Of a DNA stretch of 8,786 nt, positions 1 to 6,056 are shown piece by piece. The translations under genes and the position numbers were made by a program. Under the pieces are notes generated by a model. It saw nothing but the letters and a program-made list of their open reading frames with translations. It was not told the DNA's origin and searched no databases. This stretch comes from Opitutia bacterium UBA4654 (lineage in GTDB: Bacteria; Verrucomicrobiota; Verrucomicrobiia; Opitutales; Intestinicryptomonadaceae): contig DHMA01000165.1 of NCBI GenBank assembly GCA_002405555.1, forward strand, positions 1 to 8,786, in the 5' to 3' direction. Position 1 is the first letter of the stretch; the number at the start of each line of letters is the position of its first letter.

Positions 1-1
1 G

Positions 2-646
2 AATGTCGGCTTTACAATCAAATACGCGGAGGGCGGAAAGTTCGGCGTCAGCTGGCGCAGCGAAGTCAGCCACGACCTCGGCGGCAATGCCGAACAAATC
101 GTGCTCGGCACTTCGACTTACAAGCGCATCAACTGCGACCTCACCCTGCCGCAGACCGTAAACGCGGGCATCTACCAGCGTCTGTGGGGCGACCTCGACC
201 GCTTCGCCGTCATGCTCGACTACTCTTGGACGGGTTGGAGCGCGTTCGAATACCTCAACATCAAGTATTCCGACGGAAGCGGCACGGTCGGCGGGCGTCC
301 GGTGCACGAAAACTGGAAGGACACTTCGCGCGTGGCGTTCGGCATTCACTACTATCCCGAATTCGACAAAAACATGGTAATCCGCTTCGGCACGGCTTGG
401 GACGAATCGCCCGTTCGCAACGCGTCGTTCCGCACCGCCCGCATTCCCTGCACCGACCGCGTTTGGTTCTCGTGCGGCTTGGGCTACCAGTACGACAAAT
501 TCAACTTCAACCTCGGCTACACGTACATTCTGTTCCTCGAAGACCCCTCGATTAACAACGCAAGCCCCTCCGGCTTGGGCACTGTGAAGGGCTATTTCAC
601 GGGAATGGCGAACGTAGTTTCCGTGCAGGTCGGCATGAAATGGTAG
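2..646 (+). CDS. FadL/OmpP1-type outer-membrane transporter, C-terminal part (5' truncated by window)
   Basis: The frame is open from base 2, giving 214 visible residues; the true start lies before the window. The visible part opens with alternating residues leading to a WRSEVSH segment. It continues with a LPQTVNAG motif, a DYSWTGWSAFEYL strand, a Y-[x]5-NMVIRFGTAWDESPV strand, a RIPCTDRVW segment and a GYTYIL strand, and ends in VGMKW. This order matches the last strands of FadL/OmpP1 (Toluene_X family) 14-strand barrels, which move long-chain fatty acids or other hydrophobic compounds across the outer membrane. The C-terminal aromatic residue fits a BAM-recognised beta signal. The N-terminal plug and signal peptide are not visible, so substrate cannot be judged. 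The fatty-acid genes acpP and fabF follow on the same strand. Family call is solid; fatty-acid specificity is inference. Confidence 0.88.
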   Translation, partial: NVGFTIKYAEGGKFGVSWRSEVSHDLGGNAEQIVLGTSTYKRINCDLTLPQTVNAGIYQRLWGDLDRFAVMLDYSWTGWSAFEYLNIKYSDGSGTVGGRPVHENWKDTSRVAFGIHYYPEFDKNMVIRFGTAWDESPVRNASFRTARIPCTDRVWFSCGLGYQYDKFNFNLGYTYILFLEDPSINNASPSGLGTVKGYFTGMANVVSVQVGMKW

Positions 647-690
647 GAATTTCGGCGCGACGCCCCTACCGCCGCGCCGCGAAAAAAAGC

Positions 691-719
691 TTTACAAAAG
701 AGGCGTAAATTGCGAATAT
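691..719 (+). promoter_or_regulatory. Candidate sigma70-type promoter for acpP
   Basis: A TTTACA -35 (691-696, five of six consensus bases) is followed after 17 bases by GAATAT (714-719, weak -10). The -10 is preceded by TGC, which makes an extended -10 (TGn). It lies about 45 bases ahead of the acpP start codon. The call rests on consensus matching only, in a genus whose promoters are unknown to me. Confidence 0.45.
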
Positions 720-731
720 CTTCGGGTATTC
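714..731 (+). promoter_or_regulatory. UUCG-capped palindrome overlapping the acpP -10
   Basis: GAATATC-TTCG-GGTATTC forms seven pairs (one of them T-G) around a C(UUCG)G tetraloop, a very stable RNA hairpin type. It overlaps the candidate -10 and the expected transcription start. It could be an operator-like palindrome in DNA, or a 5'-end hairpin if transcription starts further upstream. It has no T-tract and so is not a terminator. Confidence 0.4.
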
Positions 732-764
732 TTGAATGAGACAACCTCAAAAGGACAAAACAAG

Positions 765-1016
765 ATGTCAGATATAGAACAAAGAGTAAAGGAAATCATC
801 GTTAATCAGCTCAACGTAAACGAAGAGCAAATCACCCCCGAGGCCAGCTTTATTGATGACCTCGGCGCCGATTCGCTCGACACCGTTGAACTTATCATGG
901 CTTTCGAAGAAGAGTTCAAGGACCAGATGGGCGGGAAGGAAATCCCCGAATCTGACGCCGAAAAGCTCACGACTGTCGGCAAGGTAATCGACTACATCAA
1001 GTCGAAGTCCGAGTAG
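765..1016 (+). CDS. acpP: Acyl carrier protein
   Basis: This 83-residue protein carries growing acyl chains on a 4'-phosphopantetheine arm in type II fatty-acid synthesis in the cytoplasm. The modification site is Ser37 in the canonical DDLGADSLDTVEL helix-II motif. The chain is acidic and has the usual length (E. coli ACP is about 78), with the DIEQRVKEII N-terminus and the VGKVIDYI C-terminal helix. I chose the ATG at 765 over the TTG at 732 because AAAAGGA (749-755) sits nine bases before it and the upstream 11 codons add non-homologous residues. Its neighbour fabF uses acyl-ACP as substrate. A strong terminator follows, so acpP can be made in excess over fabF, as is common for ACP. It ends in TAG. 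Confidence 0.97.
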   Translation: MSDIEQRVKEIIVNQLNVNEEQITPEASFIDDLGADSLDTVELIMAFEEEFKDQMGGKEIPESDAEKLTTVGKVIDYIKSKSE

Positions 1017-1036
1017 GTCGATAATCTTTTTTCAGC

Positions 1037-1084
1037 CGACCCGTTTGCAACATTTTACTATTGTGAACGGGTCGTTTTTTTTTT
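1037..1084 (+). terminator. Rho-independent terminator after acpP
   Basis: CGACCCGTT (1037-1045) pairs perfectly with AACGGGTCG (1066-1074). Four further inner pairs (GCAA/TTGT) lie beyond a T/G mismatch, and a run of ten T follows at 1075-1084. It lies between two co-oriented genes, so it either separates them or acts as a partial terminator that lowers fabF relative to acpP. Confidence 0.92.
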
Positions 1085-1089
1085 GGAGC

Positions 1090-1133
1090 AGTCCGCCCAG
1101 CGCGGACTTGAAATACCGCGGACGCGCTCCGCG
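1090..1133 (+). other. Two tandem GC-rich hairpins in the acpP-fabF spacer
   Basis: AGTCCGC (1090-1096) pairs with GCGGACT (1102-1108). Then CGCGGA (1117-1122) pairs with TCCGCG (1128-1133). A CCGCGG palindrome occurs at 1116-1121 and again at 1134-1139, so alternative folds exist. They sit between the acpP terminator and the fabF start. No T-tract follows directly. Function is unknown; a fabF leader structure is possible. Confidence 0.35.
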
Positions 1134-1162
1134 CCGCGGCGCAACGCAAACGGATTTTTTAT

Positions 1163-2404
1163 ATGAAGGAACGTATCGTAATAACCGGTATCGGCGTAAT
1201 TTCCCCGTTCGGCGACGGTGTCGAAGCGTTTTGGGACGCCCTCAAAAACGGCAAAAACGGAATCGACAAAGTTTCGCTTTTCGACGCGAGCGAGCTGAAC
1301 TGCCAAGTCGCCGCCGAATGCAAACATTTCGACGCAACAAAATACATGGACCCCAAGGAGGCGAAACGCAGCGACAGATACACGCATTTCGCGGTCGCCG
1401 CCTCCAAGCTTGCAATGAAGGACGCGGGTCTTGAAACGGGCGTCAACGTCAAGCCCGAACGCTTCGGCGTGATTATCGGCTCCGGCGTCGGCGGCATGGA
1501 CACAATCGAAAAACAGTCCCGCGCGTTTATCGAACGCGGGCCGAGGCGCGTTTCGCCGTTCATGATTCCGAACCTCTTGGCGAACATGTCGTCGGGGGTA
1601 GTGGCAATCGATCTCGGCGCAAAGGGCGTAAATTTCAGCGTGGTCAGCGCGTGCGCCACGGGCACGCACGCAATCGGGGAGGCAATGCTCCACTTGCAGG
1701 CGGGTCGCGAAGACGTGATTTTAGCGGGCGGCAGCGAGGCTGCGGTAACCCCGCTTAGCTTTGCGGGTTTCTGCGCGATGAAGGCGATGGCGACGAACTT
1801 CAACGACGAACCCCAGAGGGCTTCGCGCCCGTTCGACGCCGACAGATGCGGCTTCGTCATGGGCGAGGGCGCGGGCGTTCTCGTGCTCGAACGCTACGAC
1901 CACGCGGTCGCGCGCGGCGCGCACATCTACTGCGAAATTTCGGGCTACGGCGCAACCTGCGACGCCTACCACATCACAAGCCCCGACATCGAGGGGCGCG
2001 GGCTTTCGCAGTGCCTTATCCGCACGCTCGAAACCGCGGGCGTTCCGCTTGAATCGGTCGATTACATCAACGCGCACGGCACGTCCACGCCGTACAACGA
2101 CAAGTTCGAAACCGCGGCAATCCGCAAGGTTTTCGGCAGCTACGCCGACAAGCTCATGGTAAGCTCCACAAAGAGCATGACCGGGCACATGCTGGGCGCG
2201 GCGGGCGCGATTGAAGCGGCGGTCTGCGCAAAGACAATCGAAGACGGCGTCGTCGCGCCTACAATCAACTACGAACACCCCGACCCCGACTGCGATTTGG
2301 ACTATGTCCCGAACGTCGCGCGCGAGGCGGACGTGAAGATTGCAATCAGCACAAACCTCGGCTTCGGCGGACACAACGGCGCGCTTCTTTTCAAGAAGAT
2401 GTAG
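1163..2404 (+). CDS. fabF: 3-oxoacyl-[acyl-carrier-protein] synthase II (KAS II)
   Basis: FabF condenses malonyl-ACP with acyl-ACP to extend fatty acids by two carbons. The 413-residue length is that of the family (E. coli FabF, 413). The thiolase-fold catalytic triad is complete: Cys164 in VSACATGTHAIG, His305 in NAHGTSTPYND and His342 in the GHMLGAAGAIE loop, with Lys337 in STKSMTG. The N-terminus (RIVITGIGVISPFG) and C-terminus (TNLGFGGHNG) are typical and complete. The start ATG has only a weak GGA (1151-1153) as a Shine-Dalgarno candidate. It lies 146 bases after acpP but beyond a terminator, and I see no convincing promoter of its own in the GC-rich leader, so expression may depend on read-through. 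FabB is less likely, given length and motif style. It ends in TAG. Confidence 0.97.
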   Translation: MKERIVITGIGVISPFGDGVEAFWDALKNGKNGIDKVSLFDASELNCQVAAECKHFDATKYMDPKEAKRSDRYTHFAVAASKLAMKDAGLETGVNVKPERFGVIIGSGVGGMDTIEKQSRAFIERGPRRVSPFMIPNLLANMSSGVVAIDLGAKGVNFSVVSACATGTHAIGEAMLHLQAGREDVILAGGSEAAVTPLSFAGFCAMKAMATNFNDEPQRASRPFDADRCGFVMGEGAGVLVLERYDHAVARGAHIYCEISGYGATCDAYHITSPDIEGRGLSQCLIRTLETAGVPLESVDYINAHGTSTPYNDKFETAAIRKVFGSYADKLMVSSTKSMTGHMLGAAGAIEAAVCAKTIEDGVVAPTINYEHPDPDCDLDYVPNVAREADVKIAISTNLGFGGHNGALLFKKM

Positions 2405-2412
2405 CAAAGCTC

Positions 2413-2424
2413 CCGCTTCGGCGG
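2413..2424 (+). other. Small UUCG hairpin after fabF
   Basis: CCGC-TTCG-GCGG is a four-pair stem with a UUCG tetraloop, nine bases after the fabF stop and just before the terminator. It may protect the 3' end or be incidental. Confidence 0.3.
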
Positions 2425-2431
2425 AAAACCA

Positions 2432-2467
2432 AAAGCCCGCGTTCGGTCTTTCGAACGCGGGCTTTTT
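2432..2467. terminator. Bidirectional Rho-independent terminator between fabF and the beta-helix gene
   Basis: AAAGCCCGCGTTCG (2432-2445) and CGAACGCGGGCTTT (2452-2465) form a perfect 14-pair stem with a six-base loop. T5 follows on the plus strand, and the A-run before the stem gives T4 on the minus strand. It lies between convergent genes and can end both transcripts. Confidence 0.93.
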
Positions 2468-2560
2468 GCGTCTTGGGTTGCGGGGCGTTTTGCGTGGGAA
2501 TTTCCGCGCCGCTTGTCGGGGGGTAAGCTTCGATTCCGAATGCGGCTTGCGGGGCGGCGG

Positions 2561-4639
2561 CTATTTCGGCAAGCCGATTTTCCCGTCGAGAATGCTTTTC
2601 ACGAGGGGATTGTTCCCGAAGTATTTTTCGACGTCGGAAAGAGTCCACTCGCCGTCAATTTTCGGAGCTTCGGAGGGTTTGAGCGCGGCTTTTCTGTTCG
2701 ACAGCTTGAAATCTCCCCAATAGGGCGGCGGGGTTTTATAGAGCAGGTTGTTTTCGAAAACGTTGAACCGCTCGCGCGTTGTGGTGAAAAAGTTGTCGAG
2801 GCTTTTGTATTTTTTGTACGGCTCGGACTCGATGTCCACGACCTTTTTCAACCTGTACAGGTACTCTTCGAAAAATGTTTTTTTCCAGCGTTTGTCGCTC
2901 CAACGGCTGTGCGCGGCGGACGCGTCGCACTCTATAAAAACGTTCTTCGACACAATGTTGTCGTGTCCGCCGTGCAGGAAGACCGCCGCGAAAACGTCGG
3001 AACTCCCCGTAGTGCCGCTGCGGCAGAAAATGTTTTTCGAAATCGTCATTCCGCCCGAGCCGTCGTCGATGTAGACGGCGCAGACTTTTGAATCGGGGTT
3101 TGCCGCGCGTATGTTGGAGAAGAAATTGTTTTCTATGACGATTCCCTTGTTCGACGGGTCGCGCCCCGTGTAGATTGCCCCCATGTCGGAGGTGTTTGCG
3201 CAGGCGTCTTCGAAAGAGTTGTTGCGTATAGAAATGTCGTTGCCCCTGAACGAGAGCAACTGGTGCTCCGCCCCGCGCAGGCGGCAATGCTCGACTACCG
3301 TGCCCACGCCTCCGATTGAAATCGACGGCGCGTAGTTGCGCTTCACCCGACAATTCCAGAAGAAATCGCAGGCGCGGACGATATTTCCCGACGGCAGAAG
3401 CTTTTTTCTGTCGCCGCCCGTAATGCGCAGACCGCCGCTTCCGTTGTCGGCAAAGCGGCAATTTTCGAAGACGTAGTCGTTGCGCGGCTTGCTTTCATAG
3501 CCCTCCGCGTTTGCGCCGAAGCCGCCGAAATTCAAGAACCCGCAGTTTGATATTTTCACGTTGTTCGAGTCCGCAACCGCCAAGCCGACGCTGCGCCCCG
3601 CCGAGAATTTTATGCCCGAAACGGAGACGTCCTTCGATTCCGAAATTTTAAGAATCGGCGATTCGAGCGTGGAGAAGTCTATGTGCTGCCCCTTTTTCGG
3701 CGGCTCGGAAAGCATCACGAAAAACATTCCGCGCTTGCGGTCGATGTAGTATTCGAGCGGCTCGTCTATTTCTTCGAGAAGATTGTAGACGACGTAGCCG
3801 CGCACGGAAATGTCCTGCATGTTTTTTGCGAGTTCGGAGACGGAGCTGAGCACGCCGTAGCTTGTGGGAAATTGAAGCTCGACGGTCTTTTGCTTCGGGT
3901 CGATTTTTTTGACGAGCTGGTGGTCGTCCGCCCAGCCGACCGAGAACGTGCCCGAAAGCCAAATGTCGTCGTGTTTCAGCCACGATTCGGGGATTTCGTG
4001 CGCGGCTCTGAAAATTGCGCCGCCTTTCTCGGCGTCCGACACCCCCAGCTTTTTGCGCCACTCTTTCGACTGCACCGCGCCGATTTTGAGAACTTCGCCT
4101 ATGCGCAGAATCCCGTTGTTCGGGAATTTTGCAAGCCGCAAGCCGCGCTCCGCGCTGTAAAACGCCTCCATTTGCATTGGCTTGTTTTGCGCTCCGAAGC
4201 CGCGCTTCGCCATTTTGCCGTAGTCGGTCAGCCCGAATTTTTTGAGGTCGAGGCAGTAAAGCACTCCCTTGCTCGGCTTGCGGAGACTGCCGAGAATTTG
4301 AGGGTCTTCGACCCTTTTCAGATTCTCCGCGCCTATGCGCCTTGCGCCGATAAACTCGACGCATTTCCCCGCGCCCGATTCGCCCGTAATCGAAATCTTC
4401 GACTTCGATTTTTCAATGCCCGCCGTTTGCGCGAACTCGTAGACGCCCGATTTCACGAATACTTCGCCGCCACCCGCGCAGTCTTTCAACGCCCGCGCAA
4501 GCGTCGCGTAAGGCTTGGCTTCCGAACCGTTGCCCGATGCGTCCGAGCCGTTTTGCGCCACGAAAATTTTGCCGCCCGCGGCTGCGCACGCAGATGCCGC
4601 CGACAAAAAGAGCAAGTTGAGAAAAATCCGTCCCGACAT
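2561..4639 (-). CDS. Secreted right-handed parallel beta-helix protein, probable polysaccharide-active enzyme
   Basis: The 692-residue product begins with a Sec signal peptide (R4, hydrophobic 5-16, likely cleavage after about Ala21; Cys18 lacks a proper lipobox). Residues 25-70 (IFVAQNGSDASGNGSEAKPY, then GGEVFVKSGVY) are the usual start of pectate-lyase-like helices. A region near 283-310 (YNLLEEIDEPLEYYIDRKRG) precedes regular coils at about 325-570 such as VKISNCGF, YVFENCRF and IVIENNFF. MGAIYTGRD (486-494) and AVYIDDGSGG (521-530) resemble conserved acidic motifs of beta-helix glycosidases such as GH141/GH120-like proteins; Asp494, Asp525 and Asp526 are the residues to examine. The tail (570-692) is less regular. 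The ATG is preceded by a perfect AGGAGGA six bases away. It lies 41 bases after the extended tsaC/sua5 frame and ends in TAG. Fold and secretion are well supported; enzyme class and substrate are inference. Confidence 0.85.
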   Translation of the reverse strand: MSGRIFLNLLFLSAASACAAAGGKIFVAQNGSDASGNGSEAKPYATLARALKDCAGGGEVFVKSGVYEFAQTAGIEKSKSKISITGESGAGKCVEFIGARRIGAENLKRVEDPQILGSLRKPSKGVLYCLDLKKFGLTDYGKMAKRGFGAQNKPMQMEAFYSAERGLRLAKFPNNGILRIGEVLKIGAVQSKEWRKKLGVSDAEKGGAIFRAAHEIPESWLKHDDIWLSGTFSVGWADDHQLVKKIDPKQKTVELQFPTSYGVLSSVSELAKNMQDISVRGYVVYNLLEEIDEPLEYYIDRKRGMFFVMLSEPPKKGQHIDFSTLESPILKISESKDVSVSGIKFSAGRSVGLAVADSNNVKISNCGFLNFGGFGANAEGYESKPRNDYVFENCRFADNGSGGLRITGGDRKKLLPSGNIVRACDFFWNCRVKRNYAPSISIGGVGTVVEHCRLRGAEHQLLSFRGNDISIRNNSFEDACANTSDMGAIYTGRDPSNKGIVIENNFFSNIRAANPDSKVCAVYIDDGSGGMTISKNIFCRSGTTGSSDVFAAVFLHGGHDNIVSKNVFIECDASAAHSRWSDKRWKKTFFEEYLYRLKKVVDIESEPYKKYKSLDNFFTTTRERFNVFENNLLYKTPPPYWGDFKLSNRKAALKPSEAPKIDGEWTLSDVEKYFGNNPLVKSILDGKIGLPK

Positions 4640-4668
4640 AAAAAATCCTCCTGTGAAGTCGGAGGATT
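4640..4668 (-). terminator. Terminator-shaped hairpin that contains the beta-helix gene's ribosome binding site
   Basis: On the minus strand AATCCTCC (4668-4661) pairs perfectly with GGAGGATT (4651-4644) around a nine-base loop, followed by T's to 4640 (six T in all, two inside the stem). The 3' arm contains the GGAGGA of the beta-helix gene, whose ATG begins at 4639. The element therefore looks both like a Rho-independent terminator for the gene upstream and like a lid over the Shine-Dalgarno site. The stem is seen directly; its role is inferred. Confidence 0.6.
4646..4652 (-). promoter_or_regulatory. Strong Shine-Dalgarno AGGAGGA of the beta-helix gene
   Basis: AGGAGGA ends six bases before the ATG at 4639-4637. 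It is the best ribosome binding site in the window and is sequestered in the 4644-4668 hairpin. Confidence 0.8.
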
Positions 4669-4680
4669 ACAAAAACGCCC

Positions 4681-4953
4681 TTATTTGTCAAACTTTGTCT
4701 CCGCGCGGGAGAGCCTGTCGTTTACTGCCGTTCCCACGCCGACGTTCGGGACGCGCTGGCAGTAGAAGCCGTGCTCCGAAACTTTGTCGAGCGAGCGGAG
4801 CAGGGCGAAGAGGTTGCGGGCGGCCTCGCGCACGTCTCCGCTTTCGGTCAGCCAGAAGTCGCTTTTTTTCGGCGACGGCGGGCGTTTGAAATATATCGTC
4901 TCGCCCTTGAAGTCGGCGGGAATTTCGTCGGGCGACGTGAAAAGCGTAAGCCG
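4681..4953 (-). pseudogene. In-frame Sua5 C-terminal domain continuing beyond the tsaC TAG stop
   Basis: After the TAG at 4956-4954 the tsaC frame stays open for 90 codons and ends in TAA (4683-4681). If read through, the whole protein would be 324 residues, the size of full Sua5 proteins. The continuation has the marks of the Sua5 C-terminal domain: an aliphatic strand right after the linker (RLTLFTS, 235-241 of the joined protein), AARNLFALLRSLDK (278-291) and the terminal GVGTAVNDRLSRAE (306-319). There is no ATG near its beginning; the first plausible alternative start is a GTG well inside. It is therefore unlikely to be an independent gene. It is either the disabled 3' half of a sua5 gene, a domain reached by stop-codon read-through, or the product of a base-call error. 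Confidence 0.75.
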
Positions 4954-5655
4954 CTACTTCGGGCTGTAATGGCTTTTCAGCATTCCGGGCGCCTGCGGGT
5001 GCGCCTCGTTTTTCTTGGGGGCTTTGTCGATTTCCTCTCCCAAAACCGCCTCTATTCCCGCGGCGTCAATCGGCCCCGGCCGCAGGAGTTTCTTGGGGGC
5101 GGAGGTCATCATCACGATTGTTGATTCCACCCCGCATTCGCATTCGCCGCCGTCGAGAACAAAGTCTATCTTTTCGCCGAGCTGTTCGCGGACGTGTTCG
5201 GCGGTCGTCGGGCTGACGTAGCCGAACGGGTTTGCGCTGGGGGCGGCAATCGGGCGTTGCGACGTTTCGATGAGCGCGCGCATAATCGGGTGCGACGGCA
5301 TGCGCACGGCGACGGTGTCAAGCCCCGCGGTGACGATGTCGCCGATTTTTTCTGTGCGCGGCAGAATCATCGTAAGGGGCCCCGGCCAGAATTTTGCCGC
5401 AAGCTTTTCGGCGTCCGCCGTGAATCGCGCGACGGATTTCGCCATTTCCATGTCGGAGACGTGGACGATGAGCGGGTCGATGAACGGGCGACCCTTTGCG
5501 GCGAAAATTTTTCTGACGGCGGATTTGTTCGTTGCGTCCGCGGCAAGCCCGTAGACGGTTTCGGTGGGGACTCCGCCGATGCCGCCCGATAAAATAAAAT
5601 CGGCCGCGAGGCGAATGTCGCATTGCGGCCGTGAAATTTGCTTGTCTTTGCTCAT
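4954..5655 (-). CDS. tsaC: L-threonylcarbamoyladenylate synthase, YrdC/TsaC domain (Sua5 gene interrupted by TAG)
   Basis: The enzyme makes threonylcarbamoyl-AMP from threonine, bicarbonate and ATP, the first step of t6A37 formation in ANN-decoding tRNAs. The 233 residues carry all YrdC-fold signatures: PTETVYGLAAD (30-40), KGRPFIDPLIVH (54-65), FWPGPLT (89-95), PIAAPSANPFGYVSPT (135-150), GVESTIV (175-181) and LRPGPID (191-197). The Sua5-type linker SPGM-like APGMLKSHYSP follows (222-232). A free-standing TsaC (E. coli, about 190 residues) works without the C-terminal domain, so the short product may be active, but the retained linker shows it derives from a Sua5. The ATG at 5655 is 34 bases after the rpsR stop, which suggests co-transcription; no good Shine-Dalgarno is visible. 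A hairpin-prone palindrome lies in that gap (about 5665-5678). See the separate entry for the continuation. Confidence 0.92.
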   Translation of the reverse strand: MSKDKQISRPQCDIRLAADFILSGGIGGVPTETVYGLAADATNKSAVRKIFAAKGRPFIDPLIVHVSDMEMAKSVARFTADAEKLAAKFWPGPLTMILPRTEKIGDIVTAGLDTVAVRMPSHPIMRALIETSQRPIAAPSANPFGYVSPTTAEHVREQLGEKIDFVLDGGECECGVESTIVMMTSAPKKLLRPGPIDAAGIEAVLGEEIDKAPKKNEAHPQAPGMLKSHYSPK

Positions 5656-5689
5656 GATACCGAACGGCGCGTGCGCCGCGGAATTCCGC

Positions 5690-5875
5690 CTACTTCATAA
5701 GAAGCATGTTGCGGGCGTGCTTGACAGTCTTTTTAACGTGGCGCTGTTCCTTGGAGGTAAGACCCGTGAATTTGCGCGGCAGGATTTTACCCGTTTCCGT
5801 GACGTAGCGGCTGAGCGCGTCCGTTTCGGTGAAGGTGATTTCTGCTACATTCTTTTTCTTTGATTCTTCTGTCAT
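5690..5875 (-). CDS. rpsR: 30S ribosomal protein bS18, short form
   Basis: bS18 binds the 30S platform next to bS6. The core motif LSRYVTETGKILPRKFTG, then TSKEQRHVKKTVKHARNMLLM, is unmistakable. The product is only 61 residues (E. coli 75). It lacks the usual basic N-terminal R-x-x-C-x-F stretch and has no cysteine at all, so it is of the zinc-independent type. No longer start exists: an in-frame TAA lies 12 codons upstream with no ATG, GTG or TTG between. There is no Shine-Dalgarno. A TATAAA (minus strand, 5891-5886) ends ten bases before the ATG, which would place the transcript start at or within a few bases of the start codon. The usual partners rpsF, ssb and rplI are not beside it. tsaC follows 34 bases downstream. 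It ends in TAG. Confidence 0.95.
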   Translation of the reverse strand: MTEESKKKNVAEITFTETDALSRYVTETGKILPRKFTGLTSKEQRHVKKTVKHARNMLLMK

Positions 5876-5885
5876 ATTGGTGTGG

Positions 5886-5891
5886 TTTATA
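5886..5891 (-). promoter_or_regulatory. Candidate -10 box for rpsR giving a leaderless or near-leaderless mRNA
   Basis: TATAAA on the minus strand matches five of six bases of the -10 consensus and ends ten bases before the rpsR ATG. At 17 bases upstream only CTTTAA is found as a -35, which is weak. An alternative is TTGCAA with TATTAC at a 19-base spacing further upstream. Confidence 0.35.
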
Positions 5892-6056
5892 CGTTTTAAA
5901 TAAAAATATTAAAGTAATAGTGGCGCAGAGGATTTCCATTGCAAGCCATTTTTTCATTTTTTTTTGCGTCCGCCGTCCGAGTTCCGCGCGGGTGTTTTCC
6001 CGTGGCTTTGTTGTGGCGGGAGAATTCTTTTTGACAGTTTCGGGGCGCGCGTAGCA

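Noticed and set aside
653..679. CGGCGCG/CGCGCCG hairpin after the FadL-like gene as a terminator
   Set aside because: It is followed by A's, not T's, on the plus strand, and the loop is 13 bases, so it does not fit a Rho-independent terminator; it may be a 3'-end structure.
1721..2407. Minus-strand open frames opposite fabF
   Set aside because: Shadow frames of a gene whose catalytic triad is complete on the plus strand.
3683..4765. Long plus-strand open frame (360 codons) opposite the beta-helix gene
   Set aside because: It is an antisense shadow caused by codon composition: Arg/Phe/Ala-rich, no motif, and opposite a gene with a signal peptide and clear fold.
4954..4956. Genome-wide recoding of TAG as a sense codon
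   Set aside because: Seven other genes in the window end at TAG at their natural C-termini, and several of these TAGs are followed directly by terminators.
5787..5957. Minus-strand small ORF starting MKKWLAMEILCATITL with a possible membrane helix
   Set aside because: It overlaps the first 89 bases of rpsR in another frame, has no ribosome binding site, and only its first 27 or so residues look protein-like; the rest is an out-of-frame reading of rpsR.
5860..6054. Plus-strand 64-residue ORF (TTG start) ending just before the 6071 hairpin
   Set aside because: It starts inside rpsR on the opposite strand, has no ribosome binding site and is rich in Phe from T-runs; it looks like a chance reading frame.
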